From contig JANRIG010000035.1 in the NCBI GenBank assembly GCA_033765235.1, positions 1-64,000 on the forward strand: a stretch of DNA of 64,000 nt, written 5' to 3'. This DNA comes from JANRIG01 sp033765235. GTDB lineage: Bacteria; Bacteroidota; Bacteroidia; Cytophagales; UBA9547. Below, piece by piece: positions 23,831 to 32,795 of this stretch. Under the pieces are notes generated by a model. It worked only from the letters and a program-made list of their open reading frames with translations. It searched no databases and was not told the DNA's origin. The translations under genes and the position numbers were made by a program. Every line of letters begins with the position of its first letter. Position 1 is the stretch's first letter.

Positions 23831-25042
23831 TTACCTATCCACCTCTCCCATTACCAAATCTAATGAGCCTATTACAGACACCAAATCTGCTATAGGAGCA
23901 CCTTTGCACAGCTCAGGCAGCACACTTAGGTTTACAAAGCTGCTTGAGCGTGCTTTGCAACGGTATGGTATTTCACCTCTGCCCTCTGTTTTGAAATAAA
24001 ATCCTAACTCTCCACGCGGGTTTTCGGCTCTGCTGTAGTATTCCATAGGTGCTATCCTGATTTTTTTGGGCACTTTTTCTTGAGGGTCAAATGTTTTGTC
24101 GCGTTTGTGTTTTTTGAGTAATATTTCTATGCATTGCTCTATTATTTTTATAGATTCTTCTATTTCGCGCATCCTTACATAGGTGCGGTCCCAGCAGTCG
24201 CCTTGGGTGCCCATTTTGCCTTCCCCGTAGGGTACATCAAAGTCCAGCTCGGGGTATACAGAGTAGCCATCTACTTTTCTAAGATCAAATTTTATGCCAG
24301 ACCCTCTCAATACCGGTCCTGAGCAGCCATAGTTTATGGCAAGACCTAAGGGCAATATCCCTACATGTGCAGTACGTGAAATGAATATTTTATTATCAAT
24401 CAATACCTCTTGCAATTCTGTGAGCTTTGGCTTGAGGTATGAGATAAATTCTTGAGTTTTTTCTTCAAAACCTACAGGCAGGTCGTAGTACAATCCTCCT
24501 ATCCATATATAGTTGTAGAGCATGCGTGCGCCACTTACCCATTCCAGCATTCGCAATATATGTTCACGGTCGCGCATGAGCCAAAGAAATGGGGTAAATG
24601 CACCCAAATCTACCCCATAGGTACCCACTGCCACAAAGTGCGATGCCAGTCTGTTGAGCTCACATACTAATACTCTTATATATTCTACACGTTTGGGTAT
24701 TTCTTTTTCTATCCCCAACATTTTTTCTACACCCATCACGTATGCATGCTCATTGTTCATGGCAGCCACATAATCCATCCTGTCTACATATGGTATGATT
24801 TGGTTAAAAGGCAATGCCTCTGTATGTTTCTCAAAACAGCGGTGCAAGTAGCCTATGTGTGGGGCTATATCCTTCACTATTTCACCATCCAGCACTATCT
24901 CCAATCTCAATACCCCGTGTGTGGAGGGGTGTTGAGGTCCCATGTTGAGTATCATCTCATCAGGGTGTAGCTGAGCCTGGTCAAACTTATTAGGTTCGCT
25001 TTCGGTTAAATATTTTACTTGAGTTATCTCAATTTGGGTCAT
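23831..25042 (-). CDS. Second NADH-quinone oxidoreductase subunit D (divergent paralogue)
   Basis: The 403-residue protein is also a full-length NuoD/49 kDa subunit: LNMGPQHPSTHGVLRLEIVL near the N-terminus, VEYIRVLVCELNRLASHF, TFDPQEKVPKK, GELGFYFKTEGRGEIPYRCK and VMGEVDR at the end. Compared with the operon copy it keeps the HPxTHG loop and the C-terminal motif but differs over most other positions, so it is an old paralogue or was acquired separately. It stands alone, 38 bp downstream of the alpha-galactosidase gene and away from other nuo genes. It might serve an alternative complex I, or replace the first copy under some condition; the sequence does not tell. Confidence 0.9.
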   Translation of the reverse strand: MTQIEITQVKYLTESEPNKFDQAQLHPDEMILNMGPQHPSTHGVLRLEIVLDGEIVKDIAPHIGYLHRCFEKHTEALPFNQIIPYVDRMDYVAAMNNEHAYVMGVEKMLGIEKEIPKRVEYIRVLVCELNRLASHFVAVGTYGVDLGAFTPFLWLMRDREHILRMLEWVSGARMLYNYIWIGGLYYDLPVGFEEKTQEFISYLKPKLTELQEVLIDNKIFISRTAHVGILPLGLAINYGCSGPVLRGSGIKFDLRKVDGYSVYPELDFDVPYGEGKMGTQGDCWDRTYVRMREIEESIKIIEQCIEILLKKHKRDKTFDPQEKVPKKIRIAPMEYYSRAENPRGELGFYFKTEGRGEIPYRCKARSSSFVNLSVLPELCKGAPIADLVSVIGSLDLVMGEVDR

Positions 25043-25080
25043 TCATATTTATCAAGGTGTGCCAATGATATTTATACGGG

Positions 25081-27375
25081 TTAATAAACCTTGAGCAATC
25101 GGCATCCGTGTGCAGGTATCTTTGCATCGTATCCTGTGCCAAAAGTGCCCATATCTTTTTGCCTCCACACATCTCTGATGGTTTTGTATCCTGATATGCT
25201 GTAATCTTGCCATTTGATAGAAATATTTTGTGTAATAGTGCTCACATTGAATATGGCTATGGCTTTACCTCCATCATTGAGTGTTTTCACATATATTTCA
25301 TAATTATTGTTTTTGAATACCCTTTGGGCTTGCTTGGCAGCAATGTCTTGGTTTATATCTATCACCTCGCTGTTTTTGAGCAAGTTGAGGGTAAAGTCGT
25401 CAAGTTGTGCCATGTCGCAACCTATTAATAAAGGTGCCGATAACATTGCCCACAATGATATATGTGTGTATTGCTCACTTATAGTTAGTCTGGTTGGATG
25501 CAGATTAGGACCCCAGCCCACCATGCCTACTATGAGCATATCGGGGTCATTCCATCTGCCGGGTTTGGCATAGGGGTATAATTCATGTTGTGAAAATCCT
25601 ATCCTGTATAAGCTGCTCCAGGTGTCTTCTATGTCGCCGGTGGTGCGCCACAGGTTACCATTAGTTTCATGCCCCCATGTCCATACATCGCCCCAACCAT
25701 ATTGACATAGAGAGTATACAATGTCTCTATTTATAACGGCAAGGCACTTTTGCATCACTTGATAGGGCTTTTTTAAGTCAGGCAAATATTTTTTGTTTGC
25801 ATCACTTAGTCGGTAATTGGTCCATGAAAATGCTTTGGCAGCATCCGGAGCTATATCGCTGTAGGCACACCAGTCATATTTGAGATAGTCTATACCCCAT
25901 TGGGCATAGGTATTGGCATCATTTTGTTCATATTTATAGCTGCCCTCATATCCACCGCAAGTTTTAGGTCCGGGAGATGAATATATGCCAAATTTTAGTC
26001 CGTTGCTATGCAAATAGTCGCCCAATGCTTTCATATCCGGAAATTTTTCATTGGGTTTAATGTTGCCGTTGGCATCACGTTTATCTTCCCAGCCATCGTC
26101 AATGTTCACATATGCCCAACCGTAGTCTATCAATCCTTTGTCTATAAATGCTTTGGCTGATGACCTTACTTTTTCATCGCTCACAGCTAGTCCCCAGCAG
26201 TTCCAACTGTTCCAACCCATAGGTGGGGTAAGTGCTATGTCATTGCCTATGGATATGGTAAATTCGCGGGTCATTGTTCCATTAGCATTGCTTGCTGTCA
26301 CCATAGTTTTGTATGTCCCTTGCTTTTTGGCTATGCCTGTGATGATACCTGTATTTTCATCTAAGATAAGACCTTCGGGTAGATTTTGCACTTTATATTT
26401 CATAGGTTTATTACCTGATGCAGGTATTTTGTATAAAAATGGCTTGCCTATGCGGGTGCCGTATATTTTAGCACCGTTTATTTTGGGAGAGTCAGTTTCT
26501 ACAGGGGTTAATAAATAAGGTAGTTCAGAGCTCTCACTTATGTTATTGCCGGATAGGTCATGTGCAAATGTATAGCTCACAATGGCATTTTCAATAGCCG
26601 GAATATTAGCCTCATATACAAAAGACTTTTGGGTATTAAAATTGGCATTGACACTTACATTAAATAGTGTTTTTGTACTTTCTATATCTTTTACCTCCAC
26701 TGCAAATATGCCTGCAAATGTCATATTGCCGCTATTCACAATTAGTCTTATAGGTTTGTTCCAATTATTATTGGGAGTGATGCGGTATGGAGTGCTTTTG
26801 ATATCAAGTGTTATCACATCTATTATATCTACCATACTCACCGAGCATTCACCCTCTGTCATGCCTCCGCCACCCAGTTGGTCATATACACGCACGGCAA
26901 GCACATTGGAGCCATTCCATTTTATGGCAGGGTGCAATGCACTTATCACATATTTGCGGGGAATATTGTAAGCAGTAAATCTGGCAGTGTTGTCATTATT
27001 TCCTATCGGAAAATTTTTCCCTGCGTTCTTTCCTATCAGTTGCCCATTGAGGTACACCTCATCATGGTCGTCTATTTTTCCTAAGATAAATTTAAGACTG
27101 TCTTTGAGGTATGATTTTTCTTTGATGTTTGATGGCATATCAAATTTTACTCTGTACCATCCAAAGCCGTCATACTTATCATTGCCTTGCTCCTCCCAAG
27201 TGCGGCTTACTTCTATATTTTGCCATTTGGAGTCATCAATGTCAGTGGCAGCCCACCTCATATCATCGCCTTTGCTGAATTTCCACCCTGTTTTTAATAA
27301 TATAGGTTGAGAATAAATATTAATGGTGAAATGTGATAGGACTATTAATAGAATAACAAAAAGGCGATAATTCAT
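25081..27375 (-). CDS. Secreted GH27 alpha-galactosidase with N-terminal sugar-binding-like domain
   Basis: The 764-residue protein has a signal peptide (MNYRLFVILLIVLSHFTINI), a galactose-binding-like beta-sandwich (about 25-190, with WQNIEVSRTWEEQG and DHDEVYLNGQLIGKN), a putative Ig-type module (about 290-385, LPEGLILDENTGIITGIAKK) and a C-terminal GH27 barrel starting LTPPMGWNSWNCWG. The likely nucleophile is D501 in YLKYDWC and the acid/base D581 in TTGDIEDTW. GH27 enzymes release terminal alpha-galactose or alpha-N-acetylgalactosamine. The ATG at 27375 is taken because the frame upstream of it lacks a signal peptide start. Monocistronic or with nuoD2 downstream by chance. Confidence 0.9.
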   Translation of the reverse strand: MNYRLFVILLIVLSHFTINIYSQPILLKTGWKFSKGDDMRWAATDIDDSKWQNIEVSRTWEEQGNDKYDGFGWYRVKFDMPSNIKEKSYLKDSLKFILGKIDDHDEVYLNGQLIGKNAGKNFPIGNNDNTARFTAYNIPRKYVISALHPAIKWNGSNVLAVRVYDQLGGGGMTEGECSVSMVDIIDVITLDIKSTPYRITPNNNWNKPIRLIVNSGNMTFAGIFAVEVKDIESTKTLFNVSVNANFNTQKSFVYEANIPAIENAIVSYTFAHDLSGNNISESSELPYLLTPVETDSPKINGAKIYGTRIGKPFLYKIPASGNKPMKYKVQNLPEGLILDENTGIITGIAKKQGTYKTMVTASNANGTMTREFTISIGNDIALTPPMGWNSWNCWGLAVSDEKVRSSAKAFIDKGLIDYGWAYVNIDDGWEDKRDANGNIKPNEKFPDMKALGDYLHSNGLKFGIYSSPGPKTCGGYEGSYKYEQNDANTYAQWGIDYLKYDWCAYSDIAPDAAKAFSWTNYRLSDANKKYLPDLKKPYQVMQKCLAVINRDIVYSLCQYGWGDVWTWGHETNGNLWRTTGDIEDTWSSLYRIGFSQHELYPYAKPGRWNDPDMLIVGMVGWGPNLHPTRLTISEQYTHISLWAMLSAPLLIGCDMAQLDDFTLNLLKNSEVIDINQDIAAKQAQRVFKNNNYEIYVKTLNDGGKAIAIFNVSTITQNISIKWQDYSISGYKTIRDVWRQKDMGTFGTGYDAKIPAHGCRLLKVY

Positions 27376-27541
27376 GACATATATAATATTGAGGTAATAA
27401 AAATACAACCACAAATCAATGTTAAAAAATTGTGATTGACAAATATTATGGGTAGAATGTTAAGCCACTATGATAAATACTATTTTGAAACCGCTTAGCT
27501 GAGTAATAAGTGAGAGAATTATTAAATCCCTCAACCCATGG

Positions 27542-27615
27542 TTGGTGGCACACCAAACACAAACTCAAATTTTCCAAAAATTTTCTGTTGTTGGTCTCAG
27601 TGAGACACTAAGACC
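27542..27615. repeat. Hairpin-rich intergenic element
   Basis: TTGGTG-GCA-CACCAA (27542-27556) and GGTCTCAGTG-AGA-CACTAAGACC (27593-27615, one mismatch) lie 36 bp apart, followed by GACGGGACTACAGGTTTGCG. Two compact hairpins in an otherwise AT-rich gap suggest a dispersed repeat or a structured RNA. No other copy is in this window. Confidence 0.4.
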
Positions 27616-27983
27616 AGACGGGACTACAGGTTTGCGCTATCGCTATTTATTTTTTCACGAGTACCAGCATGAGAATGTAGTATTTATTTTTGAATGAAAA
27701 TTTTTATTGTTGAATATACATATATTAACTATACAATGGTAACAAGTTATTTTCACATTTCCAAATCAAGAAATTGTTAATTTTGTACATATCAAGGACG
27801 TGATATTGCAAATGAAAACCCAATTTTTAATCATAAACTTATAACTAAATAATAAATCAACACCCAAAAAATTATTTACTACTTCTTATCCAACCTTTGG
27901 TTGAATTTAATTCACAAGTTTAGTAACAGAAGTATTAATTAATTGATATAAAAAAAAATATTTACTTTTTTTTTAAAACAGCT

Positions 27984-28014
27984 ATTGCAAACATAAATAT
28001 TATTCCTACCTTTG
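27984..28014 (+). promoter_or_regulatory. Predicted promoter of the rplC ribosomal operon
   Basis: ATTG at 27984-27987 is followed by a 19-nt spacer and TACCTTTG at 28007-28014, an exact -7 box. The transcript would begin near CAATCCC, giving a leader of about 45 nt before the rplC ATG. A weak CCC/GGG stem around 28019-28036 could form in it. Confidence 0.6.
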
Positions 28015-28064
28015 CAATCCCTTTTTTAAAACAGGGGTAATATTAGTATTAATAACTCATTGTT

Positions 28065-28688
28065 ATGGCAGGAATTATAGGCAAAAAATTAGGAATGACC
28101 AGCTTTTACAACGCTGCAGAAGGCATATCCACTGCTTGCACCATAGTAGAGGCAGGCCCCTGCGTAGTGACACAGCTCAAAACCAAAGACAAAGATGGTT
28201 ATGAAGCAGTACAATTAGGTTTTGGTAATGCAAAAATAAAAAATACAAATAGTGCTACCGCTGGTCACCTCAAAAAATCAGGATTGGAAACGGTTGTAAA
28301 ACTCAAAGAGTTTAAAAACTATGCCATCTCTGCAAAGTTAGGTCAATCTATCAATGCATCAGATGTATTTCAAGAAGGAGATTTTATAGATGCTATTGGT
28401 ACATCCAAAGGCAAAGGCTTTCAAGGTGTGGTTAAAAGATATAACTTTAGTGGAGTAGGCGGGCAAACACATGGTCAGCACAATCGCCAAAGACATCCCG
28501 GCTCTGTAGGTGCATGTTCATTTCCTGCACGTACATTCCCCGGCATACGCATGGCAGGTCGTATGGGTACCCAACGTACCAAAATACAAAATCTTAAAGT
28601 ATTAAAAATATATCCCGAAAAAAATATACTGATTATCAGTGGGTCTATCCCGGGATTTAATAATTCAATCGTATTGTTAGAAAAATAA
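28065..28688 (+). CDS. rplC: 50S ribosomal protein L3
   Basis: Primary 23S rRNA-binding protein of the large subunit, 207 residues. It starts MAGIIGKKLGMTSFYN and has the conserved loop that reaches the peptidyl transferase centre (GVGGQTHGQHNRQRHPGSVG). It is the first gene of the long operon; rpsJ (S10), which usually precedes it, is missing. The ATG lies about 50 bp after the predicted promoter. Confidence 0.96.
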   Translation: MAGIIGKKLGMTSFYNAAEGISTACTIVEAGPCVVTQLKTKDKDGYEAVQLGFGNAKIKNTNSATAGHLKKSGLETVVKLKEFKNYAISAKLGQSINASDVFQEGDFIDAIGTSKGKGFQGVVKRYNFSGVGGQTHGQHNRQRHPGSVGACSFPARTFPGIRMAGRMGTQRTKIQNLKVLKIYPEKNILIISGSIPGFNNSIVLLEK

Positions 28689-28690
28689 TC

Positions 28691-29317
28691 ATGGAGTTAA
28701 TAGTACATAATATACAAGGTCAACCTACTTCAAAAAAGATTAAACTATCCGATGAAGTCTTTGGAGTAGCTCCCAACGACCATGTTGTATACTTGGCTGT
28801 AAAACAGTTCTTAGCCAATCAGCGTCAAGGTACACACAAAACCAAAGACAGGTCAGAAGTAGCTTATTCCACACGCAAGCTATTGAAACAAAAAGGTACA
28901 GGTGGTGCCAGACATGGTAGTCGCAAAGCTGGTATATTTGTAGGCGGCGGCAATATACACGGTCCTAAGCCAAGAGATTATGGCTTTAAACTAAACAAAA
29001 AAACAAAAACACTCGCCAAAAATTCAGTATTATCATCCAAAGCCAATGATAATTCCATAAAGATAGTGGAAGACTTCACCTTTGATGCACCTAAGACAAA
29101 ATCCTACTTAGAAATACTCAAAGCATTTGATATAGCAGACAAAAAATCATTACTCATTATATCAGACAATGATACAAATGTGATAATGTCAGGAAGAAAC
29201 CTGCCAAAAGCTACTGTATCTACCACAGAAAATATCAATACCTATACATTATTAGATACTGATATTATCTTAATATCTGAAGCCGCAATAAATAAACTTA
29301 ACCAATTAAGCAAATGA
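28691..29317 (+). CDS. rplD: 50S ribosomal protein L4
   Basis: L4 (208 residues) lines the peptide exit tunnel with an extended loop; the loop sequence GTGGARHGSRKAGIFVGGG is present. In Escherichia coli L4 also represses its operon; whether that holds here is unknown. It starts 2 bp after rplC, and its stop overlaps the rplW start as ATGA. Confidence 0.96.
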   Translation: MELIVHNIQGQPTSKKIKLSDEVFGVAPNDHVVYLAVKQFLANQRQGTHKTKDRSEVAYSTRKLLKQKGTGGARHGSRKAGIFVGGGNIHGPKPRDYGFKLNKKTKTLAKNSVLSSKANDNSIKIVEDFTFDAPKTKSYLEILKAFDIADKKSLLIISDNDTNVIMSGRNLPKATVSTTENINTYTLLDTDIILISEAAINKLNQLSK

Positions 29318-29604
29318 ACAATATATTGATTAAACCATTGGTTACAGAAAAAGTTACAAAACTCAATGATAAGGGAGTATATGGCTTTATTGTAAAAAAA
29401 GATGCCAATAAAATCGAGATAAAAAATGCCATTGAAAAAGCTTACAGTGTCACAGTAGATTCTATTAACACTTTAAGAACAAGTACAAAACCCAAAAGCA
29501 GGTACACTAATAAAACCTTCATCACAGGTCGTACTGCATCTATAAAAAAAGCATTCGTCACATTACAAAAAGGAGAAGTAATAGATTTCTATAGCGGAAT
29601 ATAA
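29314..29604 (+). CDS. rplW: 50S ribosomal protein L23
   Basis: L23 (96 residues) sits at the tunnel exit and docks trigger factor and SRP. The KPLVTEKVTKL start and the YGFIVKKDANKIEIKNAIE strand-helix are typical. It overlaps the end of rplD by 4 bp and is followed by rplB after 2 bp. Confidence 0.95.
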   Translation: MNNILIKPLVTEKVTKLNDKGVYGFIVKKDANKIEIKNAIEKAYSVTVDSINTLRTSTKPKSRYTNKTFITGRTASIKKAFVTLQKGEVIDFYSGI

Positions 29605-29606
29605 CC

Positions 29607-30431
29607 ATGGGCATCAAAAAATTAAGACCGATAACGCCGGGCACCAGACACAGAGTAGCCCCCACTTTTGATGAAATAACTACATCAAAACCTGAAAAAA
29701 CTTTAGTCACTTACTTAAGTGAGTCAGGTGGGCGCAATAGCCAAGGATTGCGTACTATGCGCTACATAGGCTCAGGCCACAAAAAGAAATATCGTATCAT
29801 AGATTTTAACAGAGACAAACACGGCATAGAAGCTACAGTGAAAACTATAGAGTACGACCCAAACAGGACAGCTCGTATAGCTTTGTTGCACTACAAAGAT
29901 GGCGAAAAAAGATATATAATAGCACCAAAAGGATTAAAAGTAGGCCAAAAACTCTTGTCAGGTACAGGAGCACCTCCTGAAGTTGGTAATGCGCTCAAGC
30001 TATCTGAAATACCACTTGGTACATTCATACATAATATAGAATTAAAACCGGGTGCAGGTGCAAGTATGGCAAGATCTGCCGGTACTTCAGCACAATTGCT
30101 TGCAAAAGAAGAAAAATACGTGACATTAAAGTTGCCTTCCGGCGAAATGAGGTTGGTATTGGCTAACTGTATGGCTACCGTAGGTACAGTATCCAATGAG
30201 GATCATATCAATGTTACCATGGGCAAAGCAGGAAGAAACCGTTGGTTAGGTCATCGCCCGCGCACACGTGGCGTTGCCATGAATCCTGTAGACCATCCTA
30301 TGGGTGGAGGAGAAGGCAAAGCATCAGGTGGTCACCCTCGCTCAAGAAAAGGGCTATATACCAAAGGCTTGAAAACCAGGACACCCAAAAAGTATTCCAA
30401 TGATTTAATCATAAGCAAAAGAAGCAAATAG
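29607..30431 (+). CDS. rplB: 50S ribosomal protein L2
   Basis: L2 (274 residues) is needed for subunit joining and the peptidyl transferase centre. The C-terminal GVAMNPVDHPMGGGEGKASG motif with the essential histidine is intact. Length and sequence are standard for bacteria. Confidence 0.97.
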   Translation: MGIKKLRPITPGTRHRVAPTFDEITTSKPEKTLVTYLSESGGRNSQGLRTMRYIGSGHKKKYRIIDFNRDKHGIEATVKTIEYDPNRTARIALLHYKDGEKRYIIAPKGLKVGQKLLSGTGAPPEVGNALKLSEIPLGTFIHNIELKPGAGASMARSAGTSAQLLAKEEKYVTLKLPSGEMRLVLANCMATVGTVSNEDHINVTMGKAGRNRWLGHRPRTRGVAMNPVDHPMGGGEGKASGGHPRSRKGLYTKGLKTRTPKKYSNDLIISKRSK

Positions 30432-30433
30432 CC

Positions 30434-30706
30434 ATGGCAAGATCACTCAAAAAAGGACCATATATAGATTTCAGACTGGTTAACAAAATAGATAAAGTAA
30501 ATCAGACAGGCAAAAAATCAGTAATAAAAACATGGTCGCGCAGTTCTATGATATCGCCTGACTTTGTAGGGCATACATTCGCAGTTCACAATGGTAATAA
30601 ATTCATACCTGTATTTTGTACAGAAAATATGGTAGGACATAAACTTGGTGAATTTGCTCCCACACGCACATTCAGAGGACATTCAGGAAATAGAAAAGAA
30701 AACTAA
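30434..30706 (+). CDS. rpsS: 30S ribosomal protein S19
   Basis: S19 (90 residues) binds 16S rRNA in the head, with S13. It begins MARSLKKGPYIDFRLVNKI and shows GHTFAVHNGNKFIPVF and LGEFAPTRTFRGHSG. It follows rplB after 2 bp. Confidence 0.96.
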   Translation: MARSLKKGPYIDFRLVNKIDKVNQTGKKSVIKTWSRSSMISPDFVGHTFAVHNGNKFIPVFCTENMVGHKLGEFAPTRTFRGHSGNRKEN

Positions 30707-30714
30707 AAAATCTC

Positions 30715-31083
30715 ATGCAAGCTACAGCAAAACTAAATAATGTACGTACTTCTCCACGCAAAATGCGCTTAGTAGCAGACTTAGTTCGTGGCAAAGATGT
30801 AAACTATGCACTCTCTATCCTCAAATTTCAAAACAAAGTAGGTGCAGGTTATCTTCACAAAGTATTACTTTCTGCCATCTCTAATTGGCAACAGGCAAAT
30901 CCCGATGAACGTGTTGAAGATGCCAATTTATTTATCAAAACATTATTTGTAGACGGTGGACCTATGCTCAAAAGAATGAGACCGGCACCACAAGGCAGAG
31001 GTTTCAGAATCAGAAAAAGATCTAATCATATCACATTGGTGATAGATTCTAAAATAAATGAAGAAATAGAAGTAATAAACTAA
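30715..31083 (+). CDS. rplV: 50S ribosomal protein L22
   Basis: L22 (122 residues) contributes a beta-hairpin to the exit tunnel. KLNNVRTSPRKMRLVADLVR near the start and MKRMRPAPQGRGFRIRKRSN, the hairpin, are conserved. The protein is slightly longer than most homologues (about 110). Confidence 0.96.
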   Translation: MQATAKLNNVRTSPRKMRLVADLVRGKDVNYALSILKFQNKVGAGYLHKVLLSAISNWQQANPDERVEDANLFIKTLFVDGGPMLKRMRPAPQGRGFRIRKRSNHITLVIDSKINEEIEVIN

Positions 31084-31090
31084 TAAAAAA

Positions 31091-31903
31091 ATGGGTCAAA
31101 AATCAAATCCGGTACTTTTAAGATTAGGCGTTATAAGAGGTTGGGATTCAAGCTGGTTTGGCGGTAAATCATTTGCCGACAAGCTTATTGAAGACGAAAA
31201 AATTCGCAAATATGTACATGCACGTATTCCTAAAGCCGGTATTGCAAAAATCGTTATCGAACGCACAATCAAAAGAATAATCTTAACCATACATACCTCC
31301 AGACCGGGTGTGGTAATTGGCAAGGGCGGTGGTGAGGTAGACAAAATAAAAGAAGAGCTAAAACAAATTACCGAAAAAGATGTTCAAATCAACATTTTTG
31401 AGGTAAAAAGACCCGAATTAGATGCAAAATTAGTAGGGGAAGCTATAGCTCAACAACTTGAGGCACGTATATCTTACAAAAGAGCCATGAAGCAGGCCAT
31501 AGCCTCTTCATTGAGAGTAGGTGCACAAGGTGTAAAAATTAAATTATCCGGTAGGTTGGCTGGTGCTGAAATGGCACGTACAGAGCAATACAAAGAAGGC
31601 AGAGTACCATTACATACACTTCGTGCAGACATTGACTACGCTATATCAGAGGCACAAACAGTATATGGAAAAATAGGTATTAAAGTTTGGATATTTCGTG
31701 GCGAAGTATTCGGCAAAAGAGATTTATCTCCTAATGTAGGTCAAACATCAACCTCGTCAGGAAATCAAAACACTCAAGGTGCGGGTAATGAAAAAGGCGG
31801 AAGAAGAAGAGGCGAAAGAGATTTTGAATCGCGCGATGACAGACCAAGAGGCGAAAGAAATGACAGAGACAAAAACAATAATAACAGAGGAAAAAGAAGA
31901 TAA
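31091..31903 (+). CDS. rpsC: 30S ribosomal protein S3 with extended basic C-terminus
   Basis: S3 (270 residues) shapes the mRNA entry channel. The start MGQKSNPVLLRLGVIRGWDS, the KH domain (HTSRPGVVIGKGGGEVDKI) and the C-terminal domain end near residue 217 as usual. After it comes a tail of about 50 residues rich in G, R, N, D and E (for example ERDFESRDDRPRGERNDRD), low in complexity and probably disordered. Such tails occur in some Bacteroidota; their role is not known. Confidence 0.95.
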   Translation: MGQKSNPVLLRLGVIRGWDSSWFGGKSFADKLIEDEKIRKYVHARIPKAGIAKIVIERTIKRIILTIHTSRPGVVIGKGGGEVDKIKEELKQITEKDVQINIFEVKRPELDAKLVGEAIAQQLEARISYKRAMKQAIASSLRVGAQGVKIKLSGRLAGAEMARTEQYKEGRVPLHTLRADIDYAISEAQTVYGKIGIKVWIFRGEVFGKRDLSPNVGQTSTSSGNQNTQGAGNEKGGRRRGERDFESRDDRPRGERNDRDKNNNNRGKRR

Positions 31904-31920
31904 TCAGTAATATAATATTT

Positions 31921-32340
31921 ATGCTTCAACCCAAAAAAACTAAATTCAGAAAAACTCATAAAGGCAGAGTAAAAGGCGTAGCTACTCGTGGCTACACATT
32001 TACATTTGGAGAATTTGCCATTAAAGCACTAGAACCTTATTTGGTCACTTCACGCCAATTGGAGGCTGCCAGGGTAGCACTTTCAAGAGGTATGAAAAGA
32101 GAAGGAAAACTTTGGATAAGAGTATTCCCTGACAAACCCATGACTAAAAAACCTTTGGAAGTAAGGATGGGTAAAGGTAAAGGTGCACCAGAATTTTGGG
32201 TAGCTCCTGTAAAACCCGGTACTATATTATTTGAAGTCACAGGCGTGTCGCATGAGACAGCATCAGAAGCACTGCGTCTTGCATCTCAAAAACTACCCGT
32301 AAAAACTAAATTTGTTGTAAAACATGATTATGTAGCATAA
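31921..32340 (+). CDS. rplP: 50S ribosomal protein L16
   Basis: L16 (139 residues) lies near the A site of the large subunit. MLQPKKTKFRKTHKGR at the start and MGKGKGAPEFWVAPVKPG in the middle are diagnostic. It follows rpsC by 17 bp. Confidence 0.96.
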   Translation: MLQPKKTKFRKTHKGRVKGVATRGYTFTFGEFAIKALEPYLVTSRQLEAARVALSRGMKREGKLWIRVFPDKPMTKKPLEVRMGKGKGAPEFWVAPVKPGTILFEVTGVSHETASEALRLASQKLPVKTKFVVKHDYVA

Positions 32341-32343
32341 GCC

Positions 32344-32547
32344 ATGAATAAAAAAGATATAAACATATTGAAAACAGAAGAAATAGTAGAAAAATTAGCT
32401 GTTGAAAAAGATATGCTGTACAGATTAAAATTTGCACACAGCATAACTCCAATAGAAAATCCTATGAAAATTAGGCAAACGAAAAAATACATATCTCAGC
32501 TACATACTGAATTAACTAAAAGAACCAAAGCAAATGGAGCAGCGTAA
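32344..32547 (+). CDS. rpmC: 50S ribosomal protein L29
   Basis: Small helical protein (67 residues) near the tunnel exit. The LKTEEIVEKLAVEKDMLYRL helix and the NPMKIRQTKKYISQLHTEL second helix fit L29. Its last 14 bp overlap the start of rpsQ. Confidence 0.92.
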   Translation: MNKKDINILKTEEIVEKLAVEKDMLYRLKFAHSITPIENPMKIRQTKKYISQLHTELTKRTKANGAA

Positions 32548-32791
32548 TTTAAGAAAAGTAAGGATTGGCAAGGTAGTAAGCAATAAAATGGATAAAACCA
32601 TCACACTAACTATCGAACGTAAAAAAATTCACCCTAAATATGGGAAATACATCAAACAAACAAAAAAGCTGCATGCGCATGATGAAAAAAATGAGTGTGG
32701 CATTGGCGATACAGTTTCAGTAATGGAAACAAGACCGCTCAGCAAAATGAAAAGATGGAGATTAGTACGTGTAATAGAAAAAGCTAAATAA
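32534..32791 (+). CDS. rpsQ: 30S ribosomal protein S17
   Basis: S17 (85 residues) is a primary 16S-binding OB-fold protein. RKVRIGKVVSNKMDKTITLT and GDTVSVMETRPLSKMKRWRL are typical. It overlaps rpmC by 14 bp, so the two are probably coupled in translation. Confidence 0.95.
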   Translation: MEQRNLRKVRIGKVVSNKMDKTITLTIERKKIHPKYGKYIKQTKKLHAHDEKNECGIGDTVSVMETRPLSKMKRWRLVRVIEKAK

Positions 32792-32795
32792 TAAT

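Larger units (their letters stand above)
27376..28064. other. Long intergenic region before the ribosomal operon
   Basis: About 690 bp without a convincing gene. The left half holds two hairpins (27542-27556 and 27593-27615, listed separately) in a locally GC-richer island; the right half is very AT-rich and ends with the rplC promoter and leader. No RNA gene was recognised. Confidence 0.6.

Noticed and set aside
27593..27615. Transcription terminator of GH27
   Set aside because: The GH27 gene reads leftward from 27375, so the hairpin is upstream of it, and no T tract follows.
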